From contig NC_091668.1 in assembly GCF_042453785.1 (NCBI RefSeq), positions 24,461,001-24,525,000 on the forward strand: a stretch of DNA of 64,000 bases, in the 5' to 3' direction. Positions 11,348 to 25,519 of this stretch are shown here, in pieces. How positions within the stretch are numbered: the stretch's first letter is position 1; each line of letters starts with the position of its first letter. This DNA comes from Malus domestica (Eukaryota > Streptophyta > Magnoliopsida > Rosales > Rosaceae). The notes beneath the pieces were generated by a model, which ran no database searches, had not been told where the DNA came from, and was given only the letters and a program-made list of their open reading frames with translations. A program made the translations under genes and the position numbers.

Positions 11348-14109
11348 ATGGCTTCTACACTCTGCTGCAGAGCCGACGCCCTTCGAACCATCTCCTCCTC
11401 CGCCACAATTCGACGCCGTCTACCCCTGGTGGGAGCATTCTGCGTATTCACATTGGGCATCTCCAACCTCCTTCCCACTCTCTCCTTCTCCGCCTTCAGA
11501 ACGGGCACCGCTCAGTCTCTCCCTTTTGCCCCTTTCTTGAGGTACGCCACCGCCACCACCACCTTCTTCTCCTTCGGTCTCTGATTCCGAAAGGGTTTTT
11601 ATTTAATTTCATTGTTTACTGTGTTGTGGGTTTATAGATCAAAGTTTGGCAGCCAATCAGCAGGCGTTGGTTCTGTGAGAATGGAAGGGAGTAGCGATAC
11701 TACTGTTCCAAGCATTGTTGTTTATGTTACTGTGCCCAGCAGAGAACTAGGTTAGTATTTATTGATCAAAATGATTAATGGGTTTTCTTTTCTTTTTTTT
11801 TGCATTTTTTGATTTGGGTTTTGTTTTGTTTTCGAGAAGATTATGATTTTTCGTCATTGGGTGCTTGATTATTGAGACACAAGATGGATATATGGTTGAC
11901 TTTGTGTGTGAAATTATGATGAGTTGACTGTAGTCTGCATGTCTACTTTGTCTATGAGCATCCTTTGGCGAATAGGCGATTTTCGTGGCATTTGTAGTGA
12001 ATGGATATCTGCAAGTTTGGGGAAAATATGGCAGTATCTTCCACAGGAAAGCACATAAAAATTGGATGCACCAATGTGATTCAGTGTTTTGAACCATCCT
12101 GCTAACTTTGCGATGTGCGAATATTAGGTCACTAGAATTTAACTTGGACGTGTTATAATGCTTACAAGCAACAAGTACTTAGATTTTGCTTTCTGGTTGA
12201 GAGTTCAGTAATTGGATTTATGAAGAAAGCATTCTGATTTGTCTTCCAAGTATTGTGATATATTTAGTTGACACTCCAATAATAAACAATGCACATGGGT
12301 TACACCTTCAGTCTTATTTTTTTTCCTTGAGACATACAGTAGGTTTGGTTAGCCCTCTACACAATTTTATGTGTTGCATGCTTTTCTCATAGCTTCGAAA
12401 TTTCACAACTACCAAGCTTTCGTTTAAGGTTTGGAAGACTGAAGCTAAAGCTACTTTACTTATTTTATCTTTTATGACATGCTATCTTTCTGCAGGAAAG
12501 AAGTTGGCTGAAAGCTTAGTCAGAGAAAAACTTGCAGCCTGTGTTAACCTAGTGCCAGGTATGCGCTTCATATTAATCCTTACATTATGCTTGTATATTG
12601 TTTTGCCTACTGCTTTTGTTGCAGACCAATTCATGTCATCTGTATATATTCCAAAGAGCATGGGCTGTTAAGTTTACATTTGCTTGTTCCGATGATATTA
12701 CTGACCTCTTTTTCTGGGAATAATGATGGAAAGACTGAACACAAATTTTGCAAGTTGATAATTTAGTTTTTTTATATGTCTGAATAAACATAGAGGTCGC
12801 ACTTGGTGCGATGGTAAGTGCCTTCGCCCATCAGCGGTAGGTCTCGGGTTCGAGACTTGGGAGCAGCCTCTCCATAAATGGGGGTAAGGCTAGCCGACAT
12901 TCACCTCTCCCAGACCCTGCGTAAAGCGGGAGCCTTGTGCACTGGGTACAACCTTTATATGTCTGAATAAACATAATTTTCGGGTCAACACCAACCATCT
13001 GACTTGGAGTAAGCCAAAGTGCCAAACATCTTATTTCTTGTACCATCTGCTAAAACATGGTTGTGGAACATAGTTCGTACTTAGATCGTGTACCTTATTT
13101 ATCAACCCCCCCCCCCCCTCCCCCGGGGAACCCTTTTTTGTTTCTCGCCTATGTTTTTTTGTTACTGCTAGATCATGATTACAATGTGTGGACTACTTAA
13201 GTTTTGATTGCCTTGGTTAATTGCTTAGTATAGAAGGAACATCGATGTTTGCTGGGATTGGCCAAGCTATGTACTTGTTAACATGCGTGCTATCTACTTG
13301 AACTGTTATTTGTGTCCTTTAAAATAAGATTCTCGTGTCCTCCCTTCTATTGATATTGATACTGCATTTTAATCTTTGAATTGACAACTGAACTTTATGA
13401 ATTTCCTCATTAACATTCTTGCATACAACTTGCATCAAGCCTGTATTTCTTGTTTGATTCATGTTGAATATTGTGAATGCAGGCATTGAGTCCGTCTATG
13501 AGTGGAAAGGAGAGGTACAGATCTTAGAGAAGGGTGCAGAGATACCCTTAATAACCCTTCCAATTTGGATTGTTCACATGCTATTTTGTTGCATTGAAAT
13601 TTGTATATTTTCATAAGCAAGCACGAGATATGGAAAATATGTGTACACTTAATTCACCTTTTCTTATTGGTGGATAGGTCCAGACAGATTCTGAAGAACT
13701 TCTTATAATCAAGACGAGGCAATCCCTTTTTGAAGCTTTGACTGCGCATGTCAAGGCAAACCATCCATACGAGTAAGCTCAAAGCTTCTGCAGAATAAAT
13801 TTCATATAATTGTTATAACTTAGTTGCAAGCTGAAAATTCCAAATAATTGGAAGATTGTGGTAGCCACAATGCTCTACGTAACTTATAGACCAGATCCTA
13901 TGCCTAGTCCCTTCAGCCAGAACTGTTGCCACAAATCCTACCTTGTAGATTCAGAATGGTTCTGCACCCAGTAATCCCCTCTGCTAAGACTGACCTCTCT
14001 CTCTTTTCTTGTATTCTCTTTTATCAGTGTTCCGGAAGTTATTGCCTTGCCTATCAACGCAGGCAGTCTCCCGTACCTAGAATGGATCAAAAACAGCACA
14101 AGGGACTGA
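11348..14109 (+). CDS. CUTA: CutA1-domain protein, organelle-targeted
   Basis: CutA proteins are small trimeric proteins linked to divalent metal (copper) tolerance; the plant form is plastid-targeted. Six exons join in phase: 11348-11541, 11638-11750, 12496-12558, 13483-13514, 13678-13772 and 14028-14109, giving 192 aa. Residues 1 to about 80 are a Ser/Arg-rich transit region with a hydrophobic stretch (VGAFCVFTLGISNLL). The CutA1 domain runs from about residue 90 to 190: SIVVYVTVPSRELGKKLAE, REKLAACVNLVPG, SVYEWKGE, EELLIIKTR, HPYDVPEVIALPI and YLEWI. Length and motifs fit the family, and every splice site is GT-AG. Intron 3 (12559-13482) contains an Au-like SINE. The gene converges on the 14-3-3 gene. 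Confidence 0.95.
12793..12956 (+). mobile_element. Au-like SINE in CUTA intron 3
   Basis: The sequence begins GAGGTCGCACTTGGTGCGAT, has a B box GGTTCGAGACT at 12847-12857 and ends GGGTACAACCTTT. This matches my memory of the plant Au SINE family (tRNA-derived head, short T-rich end). A direct repeat of about 20 bp flanks it: the stretch ending TATGTCTGAATAAACATA at 12792 recurs, ending at 12975. That long perfect TSD marks a fairly recent L1-type insertion. It has the same orientation as the gene and lies well inside the intron, away from both splice sites. Confidence 0.92.
13106..13124. repeat. C-rich homopolymer run
   Basis: A near-pure C tract within CUTA intron 3, about 19 bases interrupted by one T. 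Length errors in assembly are likely here. No function is inferred. Confidence 0.8.
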
Positions 14110-17211
<3,102 letters not shown>

Positions 17212-20043
17212 CGGAATGGGTGTTGGAAGACGAGCTCGGCGATTGCGCGTTAGGTGTTTGTGAAAATGTCTGTGAGAAAGAGAGGGGGAGAAGGCGGGAT
17301 TAAAAGAAGCCGAAAGGGGCCCAAAGGGATTCCAGAGTTGGTGGTGTCACAAAGTTACAGATAAGCTCAAGGTGGTTATTGCGGAAATGGAAATGCCAGT
17401 CATCATTTTTCAATTTTTTTTTAATTTTTTTTAAAGGTAGAGCAAGTCACGGATATTCATTCCTCCTAAGTCTGGAAATGCTATAATTTCACTTAATCTC
17501 AAGCAGACTTACCAGCTCAAAACACCGAACACGATACTACATTTTTTTTGTTTATTGAAGAGCTGTAGTTCGCGTTTTTACCAATTTTTTTTAATTTTTT
17601 CACTTTCCTAAATTAACTTTTTTTAAATTTTTATAATTTTACTTTTCGTTGGGAACAATGTCTTTTTGCCTCTTTCTGTATGCCGTCAATGCCTAACTAT
17701 CTGCTTTGTCACGCTTTAGAAATTTGTTGGACATTTGTTGGGACTTTATTGGCTTGAGACTAAATAGGTATGAAGTGGGTGGCATAACAAAACAAAAGAT
17801 AACAAAGTTTATAGGGTTTGGCCGGTGCGAGAAATTCTCTTGCAACTAATATAGCGTTCTAGTAATTTTATTGGTAGTTCAAAAGAAAAAATTTAAGAGT
17901 ATTATCCTTGTGATATATGATTAATACGTGTTCAAACGGTCCAATTGATAATAACCACATAAAGTTAGTGATTAGTTCGATTTTAAGAGAAATGGAAAAC
18001 AAAAGATTGAAACCTAGTTTAAGGTTAGAACATAGACATTTTATAAGAAAAAATTGAATGATGAAAACATAGTTTACACCAAATAATACAAATACCACCC
18101 CAAGAAGATTTTTGACAACCTATCATCCAACACCATTTTATTTTTGTATTTTTTTAAGTTGTACTACAATGATGAATTTGCGTTATATATTTCGTCAAGT
18201 TCAATTTCATTTTCAAGATTGGTAAGAGCAATACCACCGGTTATTAATCATGCTCATTGATTTCCGTACTCATTGGAAATTAAACGCACCAAATTATACC
18301 ATAATGGCACAATGATCAAATTTCAATTTTTTTTACCGTTGAAAATCAACAGTCCAGATCCTCAATCCGTTGGAAATCCAACAATTTTAGCGCTGCACCG
18401 TAGGAAGTCGTTTGACTCTGTCTCAACTTTTGGTCGCAGGACCTGTCAACTCACGTTTGACATCACGCTGACGTCGTCTACTTGCTGGCGCAAGTCCTGA
18501 CAATTGAAGGCCAGGGATTCTAACGGGCTTGGTAGAGCCCAGCAATTGCCTGCCATATTTTGAGCCGCTGGGGCCACTTTGGTGGATTTTGGGCAATACA
18601 ATGGAAGTATTTTTTTTTCTCACCATAATTTAATGTAATGTATACTCATCATTCTATTTATTATCGTTAGATGAGTTTGAATTTTAAAATTCGTGTAATA
18701 AATAGAAACAAATCATAAAATTCAAACTCATTTAACAATGATAAATAAGATAGTGAACATACAACATACTAAATGGTGATGTGCAAAAATGCACACGCCC
18801 TTGCCCTAGCCCTTGCCTTTTTTGGATGGATGGAAATGCTCTAAATAACTTGGGGGTAAAAATTGGGTTTACCGTTTACCCTAACTCATGCAACTTAAGC
18901 TAAATAGAGCCCCTGCAATTTTGTTGTTAATATTGTGCCGAAAATTGCCCTTAGACAAGGATTCGCTTGATGTTGTATAGGCTAAATTTTTAAGATAGAG
19001 ATAAAAGTGGTCCATTCACATCAAAAGTGAAAATTGGGTGCGTGGTAAATCGTTAAAAACGTTTATTCGGATATATTTATACGTAACAGTCCATGTTAAA
19101 TTTATGCGAAACTTCTCAAAATAAATTTTAAAGAACTATAATTTGTTACTAATAATACGAGTATCACAAACACTTGAGCTGAATAACATAGTAGTATTTG
19201 GATTCCCGAATCTAGGAATTTAGATGACGTTTATAAGGCAAAGTTGTCTATTATTCCAAGAATTGGATAAGAATAAAAGAACGAAAACAATTTCAAATGA
19301 TTCATTTTAAATTTATTGTTTTCTAATTTTTTATTAGAACATTTTGGTCAATCCAAATAAATTTGTTCTTCATAGTTAAGACTAGTTCTCCAAGAAAAAA
19401 TTGGGACTACTGTACACATCAATAGCTTACAATTAATCTTGAAAGATGGACGGTCACTAATTTAGTAATATTCTTATTTACTTGTAAGTGAAAGATTTTA
19501 AATTCGATTTTTATCGAAAGCAAATCTGAACCATTTTATCTTAGTATAAATAATATCGTTTGTTAAAAAAATAAAAGGTATTCAGTTTGAATCTCGTAGA
19601 TGTCTATCTAATATGGCAAAACTTTTAGATGAAAGCATGATGTCTCCATCTCTATCATGGCTATTTTCATAAACAAATTATTTTAGTTTATCCTTTAGTC
19701 AGTGCACTCAATGATATAAAGAATGGAAAATTTAAGATTTTATTTTCATGTTAGGTGGCGGATCAAATGTTTGTGTGTAGAGTTTCTAAATGAGAGAGAC
19801 TTATCAATACTTTCGATTTTCATTTTTTATTTATGAGTTTTGTGCAGTTAGTTATGAGTTTTTTTTTTTTAAATATGTCAATTTACTTTAAACTGTCAGC
19901 CTGTTAATTTTTCCATCAAATTTGACACTTTTTTCATTAGGTTGCTTTTCACTTGAAAGAATCAAAGATTACCCTTAATTTGACGGAAATATTAAGAGAT
20001 AGACGGTCTAAGGCAAGTTCACACTTTTTTTTTTTTTTTTTTT
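17212..20043. other. intergenic, old repeats only
   Basis: No gene recognised in 2.8 kb. About 18640-18775 is a small foldback: the arm containing GATGAGTTTGAATTTTAAAA pairs with AATTCAAACTCATTTAACAA downstream. About 19448-19575 resembles the SINE-like repeats near 10.6 kb. The AAATAGGTATGAAGTGGGTG motif at about 17763 also resembles a short tandem motif inside the LINE at 38.2 kb. The promoter of the minus-strand 14-3-3 gene should lie just right of 17211. Confidence 0.5.
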
Positions 20044-20333
20044 TAACAAATGATATTATATACACTAAATGAAGTAGATAAACTTAACTTCATAATAGGT
20101 TAACAATAATGGGCTCATTTGGATGTGGTTTTAAAATAATTAAAAGTGCTTTTAGAAAAAATTGTTTTAGGTCCCAAAACAATTTTTTTAACAAATGATA
20201 TTATATACACTAAAGGAAGTTGATGAACTTAGATTCATAATAGGTTAACAATAATGGGTTCATTTTGATGTGGTTTTAAAATAATTGAAAGTGTTTTTAG
20301 AAAAAATTGTTTTAGGTCCCAAAAGCACTTTAA
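20044..20333. repeat. 145-bp tandem duplication of a SINE/MITE junction
   Basis: Bases 20044-20188 and 20189-20333 are two head-to-tail copies with scattered differences; both start TAACAAATGATATTATATAC. Each copy holds the 3' end of a minus-strand SINE-like repeat (preceded by a poly-T run at about 20025) and the left part of a small MITE with GTGGTTTTAAAATAATT. The MITE's other end lies at about 20390-20430 and the rest of the SINE at about 20440-20513. The composite was therefore assembled first and then partly duplicated. Confidence 0.7.
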
Positions 20334-20513
20334 GTGCTTTTCCAGGGTTCACTTACATTTTTACTAAAGATTGGTTCTAAAAACATTTTCACACTTTCAG
20401 TCATTTTAAAAGTACATCCAAACGAGCTCAATGTTGTTCAAACTCGTATTTGACGAGTATCGAATATGAGATATCTCACTTACAAATAAAGAAAATTATC
20501 ACTAGTACTAAAT

Positions 20514-21963
20514 AACAAATTGACACATTTTAAATCACCAAAGGGCTCAAAGGGCATTGGATTGGATGAGTTTTCCTTGAAAACAAGAAAGAAAGATGGC
20601 CGTATGCAAGTTTGCGCTTTTTCTTGGGCAGAAAACACACACATAAACGAAGAAACAGAAACCCCACAGACACGACGTGGCGTTTTTGATTTGGTGCGCC
20701 TTCTTCCATGAGAGCGGAAGCAGCCTTTCACCTCCGCCCTGCAACTCAAGTTAACAGCTAGATTTTGGTTACAGAAAGTGTTGGTTTTTCACATTAATCC
20801 TCCAGGTAATTCTTTCCAGGCATTGCAAATTTGCAATTGTGTTTTTAATCCTTTTTTTTTTATTTGTTTGTACGAATTTCCGTTGATTTGCAAGGAATTT
20901 TGAAGGAAAAATAAAATATTAAAGACAACGGAATTGAAATTTGGAACATTTTCTGCCCATTAATCAGTCCATTTGAGTTTTTGAAATTTGAATTTATGGG
21001 GAATGTGGTTGGTTGATTTTTCAGAGAGTAGGTTAGTGGATTCAAGTTCAGTTTTAAGGTTTCCCAAACCCACAAAAACCCTTCACTTTTTCATCATTTG
21101 TGAAATAATTGAATGTCGAATGACAAACTGGATGGAAAAACAAGTTTCTTGAGAAGATTGCGTGATAATTAGGCGTTACGGCCTCTCAATCCTCAATTTG
21201 TTAGAGGAATTATATAGAAATTTAATACATATCACAAGCAGATGCACCTACTTGATTGCTAAAAACCCAATTCAGTAGATGCACTGGCTTGCGGCATAAT
21301 TCGTGTTACTGATTGAGGATTGAGAGCCTGTAACGCCTAATTCTCGTGCAATCTGTTCAAGAACTTGTTTTTCCTTCCAGTTTGTTATTTGGCATTCAGT
21401 TGTTTCCGAGATGATGTTAATGAACTGTTTTTGTGGGTTTGTGGATGATTCAAGTGAAATAGTTATTGTCTAGAGAGCTAGGGTGTTACAGGAACAAGAG
21501 TAAGTTCATTTACGTTGGATATCAAGGCAGAAAGATGCTTGATTTCTGAATCCGCTTGCTTTCTGTTCTCTTTTGGTTGATGCCTTCTGTGTCTAAAGGC
21601 ATCCTACCTAGATTAGCCAATATGATTCCAAAGAGTCTCCTCATCAGCTCGTTATATGTGCCGTGCGTCTGTTTATATTACTGTTTGAAATTAAGTTCGA
21701 TTAGAAATTTAGAATGGAATTTTATGCATGTTTTACAAAAACATAATCTCGTTTTTTTTGCTCAATTTGCAATTCCTTTTGATGAATCCTCTGTTTATAT
21801 AGTTTTGTCGCACATTATTGTTAACGTTGCCACTTCCTGCACCAAGTTGTTTTCAGTTTTTAGCAATGGATTTACACTTTTTCTTTAAAACAGCTGACAT
21901 ACATAAGTATTTAAGATCCTCATATTCTTCAGATGACAGGGCCCTAACAAGACAGCAGCCGTT
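20514..21963. other. region upstream of the PPR gene, with foldback element
   Basis: No gene is recognised apart from what may be leader or promoter of the PPR gene. From about 21064 to 21444 it forms a large foldback: the arm with ACAAACTGGATGGAAAAACA and ATTAGGCGTTACGGCCTCTC pairs with its complement (GAGAGCCTGTAACGCCTAAT and TTTTTCCTTCCAGTTTGT). Arm identity is high near the middle of the arms and decays toward the loop and the outer ends. Confidence 0.6.
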
Positions 21964-21966
21964 CTC

Positions 21967-23520
21967 ATGAATGCTATGAGAGTGAATAAAAGTCAGTGCC
22001 GTGGGTTTTCATCCTCTCCTTCGACACTCTCATCGTCACTTCCATGGATCTCTCCTCTTCACTTTTCAAGAGTCAAACTTCACAAACCAGACCCCCCACC
22101 CGAAACCACAGGCACCCAGACACAAACGAGGAGGAAAGGCAAATATATTTCTCACGAATCTGCCATCAACTTAATCAAACGTGGGAGAGATCCACAGCAT
22201 GCCTTGGAAATATTTAACATGGTATCTGAACAAAAGGGTTTTAATCACAACAATGCCACCTATGGAACTATCCTCCAGAAGCTTGCTCAGTCGAAGAAGT
22301 TCAAGGCTATCGATGCAATTCTTCATCAAATGACCTATGAGACCTGCAAATTTCATGAGGGTATATTCCTTAATCTCATGAGGCATTTTTCAAAATCCTC
22401 TATGCATGAAAGAGTGCTTGAAATGTTCTATGCTATCCAGCCAATAGTTCGAGAAAAACCCTCTCTCAAATCCATCAGTACTTGTCTCAATCTACTGATT
22501 GAAGCAAATCAGGTTGATTTGGCCCAACAATTTCTCACACATTTGAAAAAGAATTTTAACTTCAAGCCAAACACATGCATTGTCAACATCTTGGTTAAGC
22601 ACCATTGCAAGAATGGGGATCTTGATTCTGCTTTTGAGGTTCTGAAGGAAATGAAAAGGTCCAAAATTTCTTACCCTAATTTGATTACGTATTCAACTCT
22701 CTTGGGTGGTCTCTGTGAAAGTGGAAGACTCGCAGAAGCAATGGAGTTGTTCGAAGAAATGATCTCAAAGGACCAAATCTTGCCCGATGCCCTAACTTAC
22801 AACATTTTGATTAATGGGTTTTGCCATGGTGGCAAAGTCAACAGGGCTAGGAAGATATTGGAGTTTATGAAGAGCAATGGATGCAATCCAAATGTATTCA
22901 ATTATACCGCTCTGATGAACGGTTTATGTAAAGAGAAGAGATTGAAGGAGGCCAGGGAAGTTTTCCATGAAATGATGAGCTTCGGTATAAAGCCTGATAC
23001 AGTTGGTTACACTGGTTTGATTAATTGCTGCTGTAGGACTGGGAAAGTGAATGAAGCTATAGAGTTGCTCAAAGAGATGAAAGAGAGAGAGTGCAAAGCT
23101 GATACCGTGACTTTCAATGTGATACTCGGAGGGTTGTGCAGAGAAGGCAGAATTGAGGATGCTCTTGAGATGCTGGAGAAACTTCCTTACGAGGGTGTCT
23201 ATCTCAACAAGGCAAGCTACAGGATTGTGTTGAATCTCTTGTGTCAAAAAGGTGAATTGAAGAAGGCAACTGCGTTGTTGGGGTTAATGATGGGTAGGGG
23301 GTTCATACCACATTATGCAACTTCAAATGAGCTGCTGGTTCGCATTTCTGAGGCCGGAATGGCAGAAGAGGCGTGCATGGCTTTGTTTGGATTAATGGAG
23401 ATGGGGTTTAAGCCACTGCCTGATTCCTGGGCTGTTTTGGTTGAATCAATCTGCAGAGAAAGAAAGCTTCTGTCTGCATTTGAACTTCTCGATGAGTTGG
23501 TGGTTGTAGAGCAGGATTAA
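21967..23520 (+). CDS. P-class pentatricopeptide repeat protein
   Basis: P-class PPR proteins bind specific RNA sequences in mitochondria or plastids and act in processing, stabilisation or translation of organellar transcripts. The gene is a single 517-codon exon, as is usual for the family. Residues 1-50 are rich in Ser, Arg and Pro and lack acidic residues, consistent with a mitochondrial presequence; a second Met lies at codon 4. From about residue 85 to the end run about 10-11 degenerate 35-residue repeats, clearest at ITYSTLLGGLCESGRLAEAM, LTYNILINGFCHGGKVNRA, FNYTALMNGLCKEKRLKEA and VTFNVILGGLCREGRIEDA. No E, DYW, SMR or other C-terminal domain is present, so it is a pure P-type protein. 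The architecture resembles Arabidopsis At5g18475 as I recall it. The RNA target is unknown. Confidence 0.93.
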   Translation: MNAMRVNKSQCRGFSSSPSTLSSSLPWISPLHFSRVKLHKPDPPPETTGTQTQTRRKGKYISHESAINLIKRGRDPQHALEIFNMVSEQKGFNHNNATYGTILQKLAQSKKFKAIDAILHQMTYETCKFHEGIFLNLMRHFSKSSMHERVLEMFYAIQPIVREKPSLKSISTCLNLLIEANQVDLAQQFLTHLKKNFNFKPNTCIVNILVKHHCKNGDLDSAFEVLKEMKRSKISYPNLITYSTLLGGLCESGRLAEAMELFEEMISKDQILPDALTYNILINGFCHGGKVNRARKILEFMKSNGCNPNVFNYTALMNGLCKEKRLKEAREVFHEMMSFGIKPDTVGYTGLINCCCRTGKVNEAIELLKEMKERECKADTVTFNVILGGLCREGRIEDALEMLEKLPYEGVYLNKASYRIVLNLLCQKGELKKATALLGLMMGRGFIPHYATSNELLVRISEAGMAEEACMALFGLMEMGFKPLPDSWAVLVESICRERKLLSAFELLDELVVVEQD

Positions 23521-25293
23521 GCCCTGAGACAGATTTCAGATGCAAGAGAAAAGTTACATCCTAGGCTTGAAAACCCCTAGGTGATGAAGATGCTGGCAAT
23601 TCAACATAAAGTAATGGGATTAAGAAAACATTCTGATCTGATTTGCAGTTGCAATCTACGTCTTCTTTCTGGTAAGAGGAAATGGATCATCTTTCATGAT
23701 ACTCGTGAGGCAGGGAAAATTCAATCCTTAACATGAAAATGGAATTTGAACGATAGTGGCACCGGGTCTTTTTTCTGCAATGCTGATGAACTTCATTAAC
23801 ATTATATGGGAGGAAAGCTCATAAATCATAAGGTTTGAAACCAGGTTAGTAAGGTACGATGTAGCTTGATGTTGTAGTATTTAAACGAAGAGGAGAATTG
23901 AAAATTTTTGCAGTACCGTGCACAGCTGCTCTTGTTCTAAGGGCGCCTCTACTTGCAAGGAAGCATCTCAGTTATGGCACATTGTTTTCTATACAGTTGA
24001 ATCATTAGCCATTTCTATTGCATTATTCCTTGGTGTACGTAGTTCAAGTCCTTTCGCTGTTTATGTATGAAAAATAGAATCTGGAAGGCAAAAGGCATGC
24101 TAGGGTTTCGAGAGCTTCCGGTCATCTTCTGGTTTCAAGCACCAATTGACCAAGGTCTGTGCAGCTATGCCCAATCGAACCTGTAGGTACAACTTGCCTG
24201 TAAAAACCGGCTTCGGCTTGTAAACAAAAAGATACGGAACTGTCCAAGAAATTTAGGGCCTGTTTGGTATCCTACTCAAAAATTTAGGGCCTGTAGGTAC
24301 AACTTGCATGATTTTGTAGAAGTGGATGGTCCTATGTTGGTGAATGGAGGCAAAGCCATAGTCCCGAATGTAATCAAGGCCGTCCAAGTCACTAGGTATC
24401 GTGGGATTCTTGTACTTTGGGTGAATCCCTTTCCTTTCTTTTGTTTTTTTAGTACAACTATATATTTTACATTAAAAAAAAGAGGAAGTTTGGCTAAACC
24501 ACGCAATGGGTAAACTAATTTGAACCTAAAATCTCTCACTTATAAATAAAGATGAATACTGTCAGATTGTAGTACTTAGTGACATTTCCTTTCCCTTGTT
24601 AAGTTTATTGAAAATATGGCTTATGTATTGGACAAAATCCAATTCCAAAATAGTTGCAAGGGGCAAAAAGATAATTAAAGCCATATCAAAAGCGTCTTTT
24701 TTGTTTTTTAGATGAGAGATAAATTTACGAACCAACAACCCTAGCCATTGCTTCAGCTCGCGTTTTATTCCCGCCACTCTCTCTTTTGGCAGCAAATTAG
24801 CATCATGTAAATTAGCATAAGCTGAATAACATCATGTAAAATAATGTATTTTCAGACAGAAATGTCAACATTAATGTGGACCGCTTTTAATGGCATAAGA
24901 GTAAATAAAGAAAAGAGTTTGATCCATTATGGACTTTTCATACACAAAATGTCATTTTGATTAAGAATGAATAGTGACAAGTTCTTTTCGTTAAAACTCC
25001 CTTGTTTTTGTCTATTTGTATAGATTGTTGTTTTCTAATGTGTATAAAGCACTGCAAAAGTCAACATAATCCTCTCCGGATCTTTTGGTGAGGATCTTAG
25101 AGATTTGTAAATTGTATTAATTTATTGTAAATCGTAAGGTTAGTTTTTGTTAAATACAGTTCGAATTTAATTTTAAATAAAAATATTTAAAATAATTTCT
25201 AATCACATAATATAACAAATGATTCACTTATTCCAAAAATCCTCTTAAAAAAATCCGGCGAGAATCCGGATTCCTGCAAAAGAAATTGAATTC
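23521..25293. other. intergenic between PPR and PURM
   Basis: The left part should be the PPR 3' UTR. At about 24252-24300 the motif TTTAGGGCCTGTTTGGTATC is followed by a second TTTAGGGCCTGTAGG. It resembles the terminal repeat of the PIF/Harbinger element at 29.4-32.4 kb, so it may be a solo end. Around 24510-24570 there is SINE-like sequence on the minus strand. No gene is seen. Confidence 0.45.
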
Positions 25294-25431
25294 GGCCCAT
25301 TTCCCAAAAGTCGAAAAGCTAGTTTGTATCGTGTCGGGGACCCTACGAATGGGACTGGTCTGATTTGGGGACTTCGGAAATCGCTTTCTAGTCGAACTCA
25401 ACTTAGGGGGTGTGTGTTAGGGTTAGGGTTT
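25294..25431. promoter_or_regulatory. site II motif and telo-box upstream of PURM
   Basis: GGCCCAT at 25294-25300 is a site II motif (ATGGGCC on the other strand). TTAGGGTTAGGGTTT at 25417-25431 is a double telo-box (AAACCCTAA on the other strand). In plants these two motifs often occur together in promoters or leaders of genes active in dividing cells. Here they lie about 220 and 90 bp before the proposed ATG, so the telo-box may fall in the 5' leader. This is a motif call without functional evidence. Confidence 0.6.
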
Positions 25432-25519
25432 ATCATTCGTGTGATATCAGGTGAGCGCTCCCTCCGCGCCAGCTCCCTCCGTCGCAGACAACCGTCGGCC
25501 TCCCCGTTGCAAATTTACA

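Noticed and set aside
12793-12956. Possible tRNA gene because of the A/B-box-like motifs
   Set aside because: The sequence does not fold as a tRNA, and the flanking duplication and 3' part identify it as a SINE. The same applies to 8383-8546.
25417-25431. Telomere repeat
   Set aside because: Only two TTAGGG-type units, placed in a gene leader: a telo-box motif, not telomeric DNA.
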